Shown: piece by piece, positions 11,505 through 24,159 of the stretch
Layout of the letters: every line of letters begins with the position of its first letter
How positions within the stretch are numbered: position 1 is the first letter of the stretch
DNA from: Diatrype stigma
Lineage: Eukaryota; Ascomycota; Sordariomycetes; Xylariales; Diatrypaceae
Assembly (NCBI GenBank): GCA_022225965.2
Contig: JAKJXP020000017.1
Coordinates: 248,001 to 312,000, forward strand
Length of the DNA stretch: 64,000 nt
Direction of reading: 5' to 3'
The notes under the pieces: generated by a model
Database searches by the model: none
Told to the model about the DNA's origin: nothing
Seen by the model: the letters and a program-made list of their open reading frames with translations, nothing else
Program-made: the position numbers and the translations under genes

Positions 11505-13211
11505 GATGAAGTCGATTCGCGATCAAATATTAGAAGCGCTTGATGCAGACAGCAACTTGATGAGTTGGCGGTAGCGGTGAAAGGAGAACTGGAAGAGCGC
11601 GCGCAATAGGGAGTTAGAACGACACGGTTTGGCGGACGTCGAAGTTGGGTGGATTTGGCGATATTCCGATAGAGATGTCACAATAGACAATAGCAACCAA
11701 CTAACTGGTAGCAGTCAGGGGGTCGTCGATTTAGTAAACTCCCTAAGGCAAGGTAGTGGGTAGTAGTAGGAAATGCTGCAGGCTTGCTCAGGGTGAATCA
11801 ATGCACTGGAGAGTGAAGTAAGGTCCGATATGTCGGGTTGTTTCTTTGTTATGCTTGCTGTATGCTCGTTCTATCAAGGACTGCGAAGAAGGAAAAGAGA
11901 ATAGAATGTCTGGTGGAGTGCTGCGCAGGCAATCTGGACTGAAACTTAGTGAAATGGCAGAATCAGAGGTGAGGTGATGAGTTGATGATGATGGTTTATT
12001 ATTAGGACGTAGCCTGTAGGTATCTGGTCTGGTCAGCTAGCAGGCAAGTACAAGGCCTCGGGTACAAGACCTTGGTGCTTGGGTAGGTGTGTCTGTATGT
12101 ATGGGACTGTATGTATGGGACTGTATGTACGGGACCGTATGTATGTATGCTACCTGGCTACCTAGCACTCCTTAGAGAGGACGGGCATCAGACCATGTAT
12201 GTAGTATATCTGGCCAATGCGTCAGCGCTCCGGCGCTTCAGAAGTTGGTTGTGCTGGGGGTTGTGCTGTGCTGAGCTGTAACATCCGAATAGATATACGG
12301 AGCTAGGCCGATACCATACATACACGTACGCTGCAGAACCGGCTTATAGGCTGCCTCAGTTGGCTTGTCATGATAAGAACTGAGTAAAGCGCACTACGAT
12401 AACTACAAAGTTGCATACACCTGTTTTACCAAGCCTCCGGGAGGCAGCGTCATCATCGTGGCCTCTTGAATCTGATTGGGTTTCACCAGCGATTATTCAA
12501 GTTTGGCCCATACAACTTTTATCCATCCAGGTTTGAACACAAATCACTGATCAGAAATGCCAGAAACTCGTGCAAGATGTTTCATTTCCCAGGTGCTTGA
12601 ATGGCCCCATAATACGCCAGATTATTCCGCAGAACCTGGTTTCGGGAGAAGTCTAGATTCGGGAACAACCTGCCTAATTTATTAGCATCTTATAACTGCT
12701 ATGCAAGCAGCAAATATTCAATTAACTAGTAGTCGCCATGTCTAGGCAGACAGGGAGATAAGGGAGTTATGTGCACAGACCACATTCAGAAGCCCGTACG
12801 ATATCCTTAACAATTAAGTTGCAATATACGCCGTTTTACTAGAGGCAACACCGCGATGACGTGCAGCTACATACTTCTACCGACTTCTGTTATTTACATG
12901 CGCATACCTGCTGATACCGGTCAAGCTTCAAGCATATAGAGGCGCCATTGCAAGGTTTACTACATACATACCTACCTAGTATCAGGAGAGCTCGGTCCTC
13001 CATTTAGAAAATAATTTAAGAGAAAGGGCTGAAGGATTACTTGCCTCTTGCATACCTACTTCAAGGTTCCAACTGTCACTGGCTCGCTTCACCCCACACT
13101 TGTACCGGTCAACTCCACTGCCCAGTCCTGAACATCCTGAGCATCTCGAACATAACATCAAAATAACCAATAACGAATTCTACTCGCCAGCCTCACCAAA
13201 ACACGCCCAGC
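11505..13211. other. divergent intergenic promoter region (VAP-like / UBX genes)
   Basis: The stretch carries the promoters of two divergently read genes. A 14-bp unit CTGTATGTATGGGA is repeated three times head to tail at 12093-12134, the last copy with one change. No coding signal was found. Confidence 0.6.
12093..12134 (+). repeat. 14-bp tandem repeat, three units
   Basis: CTGTATGTATGGGA occurs at 12093, 12107 and 12121; the third copy has C for T at position 10. Confidence 0.85.
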
Positions 13212-14604
13212 ATGGCACCTTCAGATCTTGAGCAGCTCTTGGAGATGGGCTTCGACAAGGCACGTGCCGAGATCGCCGTGAAGAAGTCCGGAGGTTGTAT
13301 GTGACCGCCACCCCGCTCCCTCCTCTATGGAACTCGCTATATCAAAGCGCATGCTAGATATACAAGCGAAGACGAAGACCACGGCAGCTAGCTAACGAGA
13401 TGGTCTAGTGCAAGGAGCTATGGACTGGCTGGAGAAGACGCAAGACACGCCGCTGGACGAGCTCCAGGATGACGAGGAGGAGGCGGCCATCAACGCGGCC
13501 CCCTTGGCCGATGGCGCTGTTGCCATGTCACTGGTCTGCAATGAATGCGGCAAGAAGTTTCGCAACCAGGCGGCTGCCGAGTTCCACGCCGGCAAGACGT
13601 ACGTTGTCCTCCCTGGTTATTCCTTACTTTTCTCTTTTTCCTTTTTTCCTTTCCATACAATGTCACCTGATATTGAACCCAATCCCCCTCCCCTTACGTA
13701 ATATACATTCCTAAACTCAAAACTCGACATGTAGGGAACACGCCGATTTCTCCGAGTCAACCGAGGAGATCGCCCCTCTGACCGAAGAGGAGAAGAAGGC
13801 GCGCCTCGAGGAGCTGCGCGAGAATGTCAAGGCGAAGAGAGCCGGCCAGGCGCTCGAGGAGAAGGAAGAGCACAAGCGCAACGAGGTATGTATTCTCTTT
13901 CTCCCATTTTCCCTCCTTTCCTCTCTCCCATACGGCCACATAACAACAGTGCTTACTGCACGCCATGCGTACACATAATCACAAAGATATACCACCTAAC
14001 CAAGAATTCACTTTACCCCTGGCGATGGTGACGACGACGATAATGATAACGAGGATGATATCAACCGAGCTAACCCAACCCCCCTTCCCTTCAGCAAATC
14101 CGCCAGAAAGCGACCAAGGAGACGCAGGACCTGAAGGAGGAGATAGCGCGCAAGGAGCAGATCAAGGAGGCGGCGCGGAAGCGGCAGGAGAAGCAGGACG
14201 ACCTGGAGGCGAAGCGGCGGATCAAGGCGAAGATCGAGGCGGACAAGGAGGACCGGCGGCGCAAGGCCGAGGAGGCCAAGGCGGCGCGGGAGGGCCGGGC
14301 CCCCGCTGCCTCCTCTTCCTCGTCCACCCCGGTGGCTGCAGCCCCTGCAGCGGCACGCCCTGCCGCCGCAGCCCACAGCGAGGCGCGGCTGCGCCTGCAG
14401 ACGCCCGGCGGCAACGTCATGAAGACCCTGCCGGCCGAGACGACGCTGTTCGAGGTCGCGCAGCTGCTGCAGTCGGAGAACAGCGTCACCGTCAACCGCT
14501 TCGTCATGAACTTCCCCCGGAAGACCTTCGAGGGCTCCATCGACTTCGGCAAGACGCTGAAGGAGGCCGGCCTGGTGCCCAGCGCTGCCCTCATCGTGCA
14601 GTAA
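13212..14604 (+). CDS. UBA - C2H2 zinc finger - UBX domain protein (Cdc48/p97 cofactor, UBXN1-like)
   Basis: Exons 13212-13296, 13409-13598, 13735-13885 and 14095-14604 give 311 aa with consistent phases. Domain order: an N-terminal UBA (about 3-44, LEQLLEMGFDKARAE), which binds ubiquitin; a C2H2-like finger with Cys72, Cys75, His88 and His94 (CX2CX12HX5H); a long charged coiled coil (about 105-190, rich in Lys, Arg and Glu); an Ala/Pro/Ser linker; and a C-terminal UBX domain (about 230-311), which docks on Cdc48/p97. The architecture is that of SAKS1/UBXN1, an adaptor that delivers ubiquitinated clients to Cdc48. UBX normally contacts p97 through a loop FPR; here NFPRKTFEG is present. The zinc finger is completed across intron 2, its last His lying just after the junction. 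Confidence 0.92.
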
Positions 14605-15253
14605 GGTCTAGGTATAGGGATAGGGGGGGTAGGACCAAGAAGACCCCGGTCATGGATGGTCACCGAGGTGAGGGGATAGTTGGGTGGATGGGTGGGTGGC
14701 TGACACGGAAGGAAATCACGACAGTTGCCAACCATTATTGCTACTCCTATGAATGCATGATAAGGCGTTACGGAATCTCAGGAATCTCAAGAACACGCCC
14801 GGGAAATTTTGGGGAGACACAGAGCTCAGAGACTTTTAGCTAAAACTTCGATTTTACTTCTCACGTGGAGCGCATGTGGCTGTATCGACTTGACGTATAA
14901 TCAAAGCACGATACACACGGGGGAGCTCTTTGGCTCTCTTGCATGGGCTGTTTCCGGGACCGCATCTTTTCACAACGAAGCGAAATGCTAGGAAGGGAGA
15001 CAACTAGGGTCAAGCCCGCGTGGTCATGTCAAATGTCATCTCAGAACGCATCGTCATATTGAAACTATGCGAGAGTTGATTCTGGTCTTTTGCCCTAGGC
15101 ATCCGGATATTGCCTCCTTCACGCCGCCACACCAATGGTGTAAGTTGTTGTAGTAACCCCCATAAGCCATGCAGTTGTTGAAGTACAAAGGGAAAAGGAT
15201 AGAATCGCGTCGTTGCCGTCGTAGAAGAACCGTCGATTTCGATTTTACACTTC
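14605..15253. other. intergenic region between convergent genes
   Basis: 3' ends of the UBX gene and of the ribosomal P1 gene face each other here. Nothing else is recognised. Confidence 0.6.
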
Positions 15254-16018
15254 TTAGTCGAAGAGACCGAATCCCATGTCGTCGTCTGACTCTTCCGCGG
15301 CTGCAATTGGGGGAGATGATGGTCAGTACTGTGCGGTTCTGACAACAAGCATACACTTCCCACGAGAGCGAGGAAAGCGCCAGGTGGCAAATCCAATAAC
15401 ATACCCTCTTCCTTCTTCTCCTCCTCCTTGGTCTCAGCGGCAGCATCACCACCGGCGGCACCGCCAGCAGCAGGGCCACCGGCAGCGGCGGCACCGCCAC
15501 CGGAGCCGACGTTCGACAGCAGGTCCTTCACGTCCTTGCCCTCAAGAGCCTGCAACTCAGATCAGCCAATTGCTCCATTTCACCTCTGTAGAAAAGCCCG
15601 GTTGACAACGGTGTTGCATTCGTGCATTCGTGCATTCGTGCGTGCGTGCGTGCGTACCTTGGCGAACAGTGACGTCCAGATGGGCTCGACATCGACGACC
15701 TTGGCGGCCTTGATCAGAGTCTGGAGCTTGTCGGACTATTGTAATTATCGAGCATTAGCATCCATCTATCCATTCCCAGCGTGCTGTCTCTGTCATGCAG
15801 GCATTTGTTTCGCTGCGCCAGCCCCCTCCAATGCATGTTCCTCCCTGCCAACTGTCGCGAAGGGGCCTCCAAAGCCCTTTCGCACCGACCCCCGAGAGGT
15901 GCGTTGGAGGGGAGGGGTTCGGATTTCAGGTTTCAAGGTGAGTTCTCACAGTGATATCAACGCCATCGTCGGCGAGGATGAGCGCCGCGTAGGACGAAGC
16001 AAGTTCGGCAGTCGACAT
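15254..16018 (-). CDS. RPP1: 60S acidic ribosomal protein P1
   Basis: Four minus-strand exons, 16018-15950, 15735-15658, 15549-15405 and 15300-15254, give 112 aa, the usual length for P1. The N-terminus ([19 protein letters not shown]) and the helical dimerisation part ([30 protein letters not shown]) mark the P1 rather than the P2 branch. An Ala/Gly hinge and the acidic tail ending [12 protein letters not shown] follow; this tail recruits elongation factors to the ribosomal stalk. The last intron splits the codon before AEESDDD. Intron 2 begins inside a GCAC/GTGC microsatellite that touches the splice donor. The gene is divergent from the DUF2408 gene. Confidence 0.96.
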
Positions 16019-17815
16019 CTTTGGTTCTAAGATTGTTGTGGTGTCGGGGAGACAGACGGTGACGGTGGTTCCTGAGGATTGGGAAGTTGCTTGCGACTCA
16101 ACTCGAGCTGGAGATATTCACAGGCGTTGTGGTTGGAAGGTAAGTCACCGGGCGGATAGCGTTAATTGCCTTGCGGAAAATCGAAAATTGTGCCAGAGAA
16201 AATAATAAGCGAAAATTTCAGAGCAAAGGCCGAAGTGTGGAGGGAGGGTTGGGGCTTTGATTGGCTACGGTGGTTAAATTTCGGAGACCGGCTGCAGGGG
16301 CAGGAGGGGATGGTGGAGGGAGTACGAAGTACATGATTAGGTAAGATACCGACCCCTCCGCCGGTGTATGTCATGGGTACCTCCGCTGCAGCTCCCGCCT
16401 ATCTGGAAGTCCTCCTCGGCTGCTCACATGCACTGCCGCTGTCAATACTGGGGGATCCCCTCCCTGCTATCATGGACCATTACGCAATTTCGCTACTACA
16501 TACTAGCTAGGCATTTCGGCGTGATTGACAGACTGATGGGATTGGGCACCAGAGACGGGTGAGGCATTGCCTCAGGCCTTAGGTACTGCGTAGTTAACTT
16601 CAGGTATCATCCCTTCAAGGTCGCTGATGTACAACACGTGGGCCTGGATGGGCGATCGCAAAGCAACAGATATATCGAGCATTGCCCCGCATCCAGAAAA
16701 AGGCAAAACGCGTTCTGGCGTTGCGGCGTTGCGTCAACTGGCCAAGCACCTCATGTTCATGTGCAGACCGCAGACCAGGCCCAACCCAAGCAGCCCAAGG
16801 TTCATCAATGACCCCTCCACACGCTCTGACCCTCCATAACTTATAACCCCTCTCTCCTCCAATTAGTCATTGCCTTACATCCAAAGTATTGCCCTGCCTA
16901 CATACCTACATATCATCCCGCTTCCCGCATTCTGCCGCCAAGCACACCTCTCGCCTACCACCCTGCCTAAGCTGCTAAGATACCACTAGGTAGGTAGTGG
17001 CAGCAAGGAGCGCTCGCATTTGGGGGATTCTCGAGACAGATAGGGGGTAGCGGGGAGTTGTCGCATCCTAGTTAGGTAGATATCAAGTAGGCTGATGTGT
17101 GTACTTATACTATCAGACTACCCACCTAGGTAGGTATGTAAGTACTGGAGGTTATACCGCCAGTGACGGTGATCAGGACTGCCTAGTACCTACAGAGGTA
17201 GATGTGCAGTGCCATGGGGATAGTTAGCACGCTACTCGGTAGCCACGATAATTCTAGAACTCGGATTGGACTCCCCTTGTCCGCTTGGTAAGAACCAAGC
17301 CCCGATTAGTCCCTTCATCCATACGTCATTGGTTGGTTCTCCAGATTCCCCTGTAAGAGCGCATGCAGGATGCCCATCCATACGGACCATACCCAAGACT
17401 CTAGATGATTAGCTACATACATACATACATAGGAGTTACCTACTCCCTATCTCTATCTAGTCCCGGCATTCGTTTTCCTTCCATCAGCTCATTCGACTCA
17501 AGCTCCAAAGGTGGAAAGCCAGAAAGCCCGAGTCGAGACAAGTCAATACGTGCCCAAGGTATACAAGATATACATACCTACATACCTACATACCTACCCA
17601 CCTACCTTCCACAAAGGACCCAGACCCAGAAACCAGGCCCAAAGGAGGGGTTCAGGAATCTAACTTAAGCTTCTTTCACGGACTCACCATTCAGCTCCAG
17701 TTTGACCTACCTAAGAACCTTGACATTCGTAACACGAGATCGATCCGGAGAACCTGCTCACTCGGATACCAACGATAGCCAGTCGCCAGTCGCCAGTCGC
17801 TAAACAGGCAACGAG
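16019..17815. other. divergent intergenic region (RPP1 / DUF2408 genes)
   Basis: The 1.8-kb stretch is dense in TACCTACATACC and CCTAGGTAGGT microrepeats, for example 17121-17138 and 17571-17605. It contains the RPP1 promoter. No coding signal was found. Confidence 0.6.
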
Positions 17816-19580
17816 ATGGATACCCCAGCGATACCGGCTCCGAGGGACGAGGGGGAGAAAGAGGTCCTGCAGCAACTGATGAGCATCCGCGACCATCTAC
17901 AACTGCGGAAGCTCGATCGCTCCACCTACGTCCGCACCCAAGATGTCATGGTATTGTACGAGCAGACCATCGAGCAGGTCAAGCGATTGAACGAAATCAG
18001 AAATGGGAAGACCACGGAAGAGAATCGAGGTATGTCGCCTCCATAGGCTGTCCATTCGTTCGAGGTAGCTACGCGCCCTTGCCCCCTCTGCTGTCGCTCT
18101 GCTATCGGAAGCTCGGAATCACGGACGAGGAATGCTGATAAAGAGTGATGATGCGAAAGTGGACCGTGTCGTGGATAGTTGCTTCCAGCTCCTCTCGTTG
18201 TTCTTCATGACCATCGGCCGGAACAATGAAGCGCCAGCCGCCTATGCCCTGACGTCCACCATCCGACGGCTTCTCGACCACCTGACCGAGGCCGATCTGT
18301 TCTCCGCGAAGGATCTCGAGAGCATGTCGCACACCTTAGACCACCTCTCAGAAATCGTACACAGCTCCCCCGACACGAGATCGGCTCCGTTCCTCGAGGC
18401 CCTGCTCGCGAACCGGATAGACCGATGTCGCGCGACCCTCGAGAGCTTGCGGAGGAAGAATGAGGAGATCGCCGAGCCCCTGAGGTCAACGGCGGAAAAA
18501 TTGGTTTCGATGTTGAGACAGATGGCTGTGATCAACACCAGGTCTAAAGTATGCAACAAACCTGCCCCTGTATCACCGGCGCAGCCCGCTAATGGCACTG
18601 GCCAGTTCAATTCGAAGGAAATCCACAAGTTCCGATCGCAGCTAGAAGAATTCGGGTCCCAGCGAGTGGACGGCAAGTTCTTGGATGAGAACCAGAATGT
18701 CCTAAAGGGAAGTGAACAAGTCTCTGGGCTGTTAGACAGGTGCCTTACGTACACAACGATAGTCTTGGAAAGGTTCGTACCTTTTTTTCAAGTGCAACAC
18801 CTCGCTCGTGAGCTCAGGCTAATTGCTTATTTAGGAACGGGGAATTCCCAGAGAAATGGATGCCTCTATATAAAACCCTCGTAGGGATTCGCAACGAGCT
18901 AGATAGGCTATCGCTTACCCAAGCATGGTCGTTACGAGAGACCGATCTCTACGATTATCAACGTCAACTAGACAAGATCGATGAAAGCAGGATCGATGGA
19001 AACTGGATAGACGAAGAAGGGCAGCCTGCTGAGCTCTATGTTCAACGTGTATGCAATCCTTACCCCATTCCCCTTGGAAAGCTATCGTTACTGACATCAC
19101 GCAGACGCTCCTCTATCTCATCCGCCGCAGCTACGGCTATATCTACCATCTCATGATCTCATCGGAGCCCGTATCAGAGGCTCTTCTTCCCATCTACAAT
19201 CAGCTCCAGACATTGAAGCGATGTCTCTCCGAGGTGAAGGAGAACGGCGGCGTATCGACAGTCAGAGAGTTGTACCCATACAGCATGAAGGTTAGTACTG
19301 GTATCACAGTAGAGTATGCTATTTCAAATCGCTAACAGCCAGCTCTTAGTTGAATTCGATTGACAACATGAGGGTCGACGGGAAGTTCATGGTTGCAGAC
19401 GATGTGCCCGAAGGACAAGGCGCCGTGACGGAGTTGCTTTCGGAGTGCTTCGATATAAACTACGATCTAAGACTAGCCGCTGAGGCAGCCGCCGAGGCAG
19501 AAAAGGAGAACTCGACGAGCAAGCCGCCGGATGAACCTTTGACGGATACACAGGCTCCGGACGGTAAACCTGAGACGTAA
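17816..19580 (+). CDS. DUF2408 / UPF0662 family protein
   Basis: Five exons, 17816-18029, 18130-18772, 18835-19048, 19105-19290 and 19350-19580, give about 495 aa. The pattern near the N-terminus (LQQLMSIRDHL, STYVRTQDVMVLYEQ, QVKRLNEIRNG) and the repeated element ideally of type RVDGKF / RIDGNW / RVDGKF at about 220, 340 and 430 are those of the fungal DUF2408 family, related to S. pombe UPF0662 proteins. The protein looks helical, has no signal peptide or membrane segment, and ends in a disordered Glu/Pro tail. Its biochemical role is not known to me. The acceptor of intron 1 is the least certain junction: ACGAG before 18130 fits the frame, and a site about 25 nt upstream is possible. Confidence 0.85.
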
Positions 19581-20145
19581 TGTTCAACATCAGGGATGGA
19601 AGGAAGAAACCAGCTGGTTTCGCGGGTTCAGGCCGTAAGCCTTATCGGCCCAATACGGTGTTTTATGACATATCTCTAGTCTGCTATTGGTATCTGAGGT
19701 CTTTTTTTCACATTGCCAACGCATTCTTGGATGGTGTTTTAAGGGGCGGGCGATGCCCTGAAGGAGGGCAAAGGGCTGACTACAACGAGGATTCGGGTGC
19801 ATAATGCTTCAGTTGACAAGGTGTTATTATTAATACATGCAGGTTATGAAATCAAGAGCTATCGAAACATAGAATTGAACGAAGCTAATGGGATCCTCTT
19901 CTCAGTGAACGTCCACCGAAGCAAAGCGAATTGGTGCTAAGCAATTGAACTTCACACTATAATAGCCAAGGCGATACAAAAGCAAGATAGACACTGACTA
20001 CACTTCTACAATGGGTAAAAGGTACGTACGCTTTGACATCGTTACAATGATAACAGACTACGGTTTTGTTTTGAAAAACCTCTCGACATCTAAACCGGCC
20101 CGTGTATATGAGGTCCTCTCTCTCTCCATTCTCTCTCTCGCTCGC
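19581..20145. other. intergenic region between convergent genes
   Basis: 3' untranslated sequence of the DUF2408 gene and of the YCII gene. Nothing else is recognised. Confidence 0.55.
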
Positions 20146-21616
20146 TCAAGGGTCTCGGAACGCGATTTTGGCCTTGTTGAAATCGTAGGAAGCAAAGGTC
20201 AGCTAGAGTCCTCAAACCGGACCTACCTCCCTAGCCGGAGGATGATACGGCAAGTGGGGAGAGAATAAGAATAAAGGAGACAAAACACTTACCGGCCAAA
20301 TTTGAGCCTATATTTCCCGGGTCGAATCGAACGGGGTGTGTTAGCGAAAAGAGGCTCTCCAAATTAGAAGTACATGAATACATGTATATACGAGTAGGGG
20401 GCTTAGGGTAGGGAGTAGTACGGATCGAAAAAGCAGGTAGCTGATTGGGTCCGAAATGAGCAAGGGCAAGTATTGCAAGCGGAGCTCTGGGAGGGAGATC
20501 CCCTTCCCCCCTTATCCTCCTTTCTGTCTAGGTACCTGGAAGTAGGTAGACAGGTAGATATGCATTCACCTAGCGATACTTTTCCCTACCAAGCTAATCG
20601 TACAGTTTTGTTCACGTTCCATCACGTCACGTCTAGTTCGAAAGATAAGAACAGAAAGAAAAAGAAAAAAAAAGAGAGATCCACGTTACCTTCTCAACGT
20701 CCCACACGCCGCTCTTGGTGTAGATGTCGTTGGACAGGATGCTCACGACCTCTTCCCGGGACTCGGCCACGACGACAATCGTGCTGCCGTAGAAGTCGAA
20801 CTTGGTGGGGTCGTCGTCACTCTCGGGCTTCGAGTTGAGGAGAGCGCCTTTTGGGGGGTTTGATTTAGTTTTTTTTTTTTTCTTTTCTTCTTTCTTTCTT
20901 TCTTCTATCTTTCTTTCATCTCTTATGTCCTGGGTGGGGGGGGGGGGCTAGAAGAAAGGGAGGAGGAAAGGGGGGCCACAAAAGGGGAGATAGACACTCA
21001 CCTCCCGATTTGAATTGCCCCGTCTCGATATACTTGCTCAGGCCCGCGAAATGCTGTCTATGCATGCAATAGATGTGTCAGGTTTAAGATCTCATTTGAG
21101 ATAGACTGTCCCCCGTATGGGCACGGACTATTGGTAGGTAGAGTAGTCAAAAACGTACGGCCGGACTTCTAGTCTCTTCTGCTGCTGGCCGGGCTTATCC
21201 GGGACCACGACGAGCCACTGCAAGAGAAGGCAGTCTAAGCGTTAGTTCATGTCGGTTGCACCACGGATGGATATAGCAATTCAGGACGTGTGATGAGTGA
21301 GAAGACTATTCTTGGTATTGCGGTACAATGTCTCCAGGAACAACGTATGTATATCTCCTGTGAAAAATCGTCTCGAAACAGCCAGCCAGCCAGGCGCCTC
21401 TGGCTGACCGGCTGAATACTAACTAACCTCATATTTGCCCGGAGGCGGGGTCTTGACCGGTGTGCCACCCATGATGGTTCTGAGAACGGGGGGTTGTCGG
21501 ACTACTCTGTTGTAATAGGTCAATGAAGCCCTGGTGGTAGCTGCTGTCACTGGTGGTGAGTAGAGAAGAAAAGGTCTAGGTATGGATATGGATATGGCGG
21601 CGATGCGGGATGCCAT
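20146..21616 (-). CDS. YCII-related domain protein, probably mitochondrial
   Basis: Six minus-strand exons, 21616-21428, 21217-21159, 21057-21002, 20847-20690, 20307-20293 and 20172-20146, give 167 aa with all phases agreeing. Residues from about 62 on (EWLVVVPDKPGQQQKRLEVRPQHF, seen only after splicing) form a YciI-type dimeric alpha-beta barrel, and the histidine of RPQHF is the one conserved in the family. The end reads DVEKAQIWPAKIAFRDP. Starting at 21616 adds a Ser/Thr/Arg-rich leader of about 48 residues with no acidic residue, which looks like a mitochondrial presequence. Starting at 21472 would give a 119-aa cytosolic form. Exon 5 is a 15-nt microexon (AQIWP). The substrate of fungal YCII proteins is unknown. 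Confidence 0.85.
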
Positions 21617-24159
21617 TTCACGAGCGGGATGGTTCGATCTTGGTAGGCGGCTTATATATATACATGTGTATACCTAGGTGGTTTTTATAGAGCCGTCAAC
21701 TCAACGTACGCGCTGATTGGTGAAATCTACCCGATTCTCAATTGTGAATCTTGGAGCTAGCGATCTGCCGTATTGACGCCCGGTTGATTTGCGGAGGGAG
21801 AGAGAGAGAGCTGTCGGGGCTATCTGGCTATGCTGCGCGCCCTTTGCGGAGGGGAAGTCGAGCCAATGAACGACATATCACCCCACATTGCCAATTGATG
21901 GATGCAGCTACGCAGTAGGAAATAAGTGATTGAGTTAACAGGTGCAACCTAAGAACTACTATTGCTGCTACGTTAGGTCTCCCGATTTGTCGAACAGAGT
22001 GGTAACTGTGTATTCGATTATTAGTTCCTGCGTAAAGATGTTATATGTTCGACCATGTATCCAGGGGAACAATTCACATGCAAGCTGACCGACGAAGTCC
22101 CTGCAGATGCGATGCATTTATACCTATATAGGTATATATATATATATCTCTCTCTCTCTCTCCCTCTCCCTTCTAAGCAACCTCTTAGATCTGACTCCGT
22201 CAAGTCGACCTCGCACTTATGGCTTCAATGGCGTCAGTCCTCGCGGTTCGCCCATAAGTCAAAAAGACGAAGTCGGTCCGGTGGAAAAGGCCCGTCCGGA
22301 AGCTGCGGTAGCTGGACGGTCCGGCGAGCAAGGCGCATAGCCCCTCTGCCTACCATGGCGACCGAAGTCGGCCTCCTCTGTCTACTATGTAGCACTTCTT
22401 CTCAGCTCTTAGCTTATACTATTCCTCTTACGACATCATATCGCGAAATATGTAGGTGGTCATCATCACCAGACGGGATGAGTTTTTTTCTTTCGTTTCT
22501 TTTTCCTGCTCTCGCTGGAAAGGTATCAGCCAAAGCAACCTCGCGCGGTGCTACTCGCCAAGATTCGGCCAGAAGTCGGAAATCCGAGAACATGAGGCAG
22601 GCTGTAAAGAACCATCGAAGCGAAGAGCTCTTTCTTGGCTGTTTTCCTTTCCAGGCCGAAGAGATGTAGGGCCATCTCCCTACCCACCTAGATACAGTAG
22701 TAGGTCTTCGAATCGTTTGAAGTTTCAAACAATCGAGAGAGAGGAAGTTTCACCGACAGTCAATACACTTTCTTTGCGCCCAGGATATGCGGCCTGCCAA
22801 GTGAAGATCACACAATCGGAAATACTATTTATATACGACCCAGCTATATCGTATATACTATATACCGGGCCAATACTGTCATAATAAGGAGCCGCAAACA
22901 TGGGGAACAGACAGGAGTTTTGCGGCACTTCGCTCGCGCGAATGAAACGAATACGTCGCACGCTATGAACGTCCGAGGCTTATTCCATATTAGTGTTGCA
23001 TGGCGATACAGTAGTTAGCTGCAGGCTGGCTTGCGCAGGCAATGGACCTTGGAAGTTCCCAATGGCTATTGTCGGCTTGGCATTGACACGTGCTTGGCTC
23101 GGCGTCGTGCTCTACCCAAATTGCCCAGGCTCTTGTCGTCTCTGTCGTCATGGTCCCATGACCCATAGCTAGCCCCGGCGTTGCAGTTGGACTTCGGGAT
23201 CCTGGAACTTCCAATCAAGCTCTTGGTTCCCGGGGGAGCATATGCACGCATCTATGGAGATAGGTATGCGCGTCGGTATGACAATTGTTCTTCCGCCATG
23301 CAGGCATACCTAGGTATACACAGGCATTGGCCGTAACACTGCGGCATTGGTGATACCTACTCCATACTTTGCCCATGACTTATAGATATGTATGTACTTC
23401 GTAAACATCTATTGGAAATGGAGAGCAGCCAGGGCAGTCGGGTGGAGGAGGCTAAGGTATTATGTATGTACCTGTAGATTGTGCCTCTAAATAGTGCCTC
23501 TAAATTCTTGGAGTTTGAGCTCGGCGGATCTTGGCGTGGGTGGAAAAGCTCACAGAGAGACATTGGCAACGATATGGTATAACAGGGGGGGATCCCTCGG
23601 GCGATCATTGCTTACATCGACGGATTATATCATAACCTATCTGGGAATGTACACCCTGATGATACATGTGTGAGGAGTACAAGCTCCCTGTTAACCAGCT
23701 ATACCTTCATACCGCCTTAATGCTTCCAGCAGGTTCGCATACGTATACAATATATTAGCTTAGGTAGCTATAGTTAGGAGGTATACAATTCAAAGCGTCA
23801 TGGGGATAGAGACATCGAATATATATATATATGAAGGTTTCCCGCTGCCGCCTCCTTCTCCGTCCCCCTCGTCCCACCACATGTCTTATTACCCCCCTCA
23901 CGTCTTCGACCCTCTCGTATCCTGAAGACCCTGAGAACTGAGAGCTACCCACCTAGTCTTCTATTTACATGTGCTACTTCTAAGACCGGCTTGCGCCACC
24001 AAATCTACATACTCTATACAGCGACGGTGTCTTGTATCAGACGCAGGCGTACGTGACCGAGGGCGTCCGGCCAAAGTGAGCCACAGGCATCATCACCACC
24101 GAAACGCCGTAACCATCCATCGATCCATTTGTCCACCACCTATCCGTGACAACACAGCC
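21617..24159. other. intergenic region, no supported gene
   Basis: The 2.5-kb stretch contains a TA/CT microsatellite at 22130-22170 and an AT run at 23820-23831. Longer frames at 22055-22669 run straight through the microsatellite and show no domain. Confidence 0.55.

Noticed and set aside
22055..22669. 204-codon plus-strand frame
   Set aside because: Runs through a TA/CT microsatellite and shows no conserved segment; no splice partner was found.
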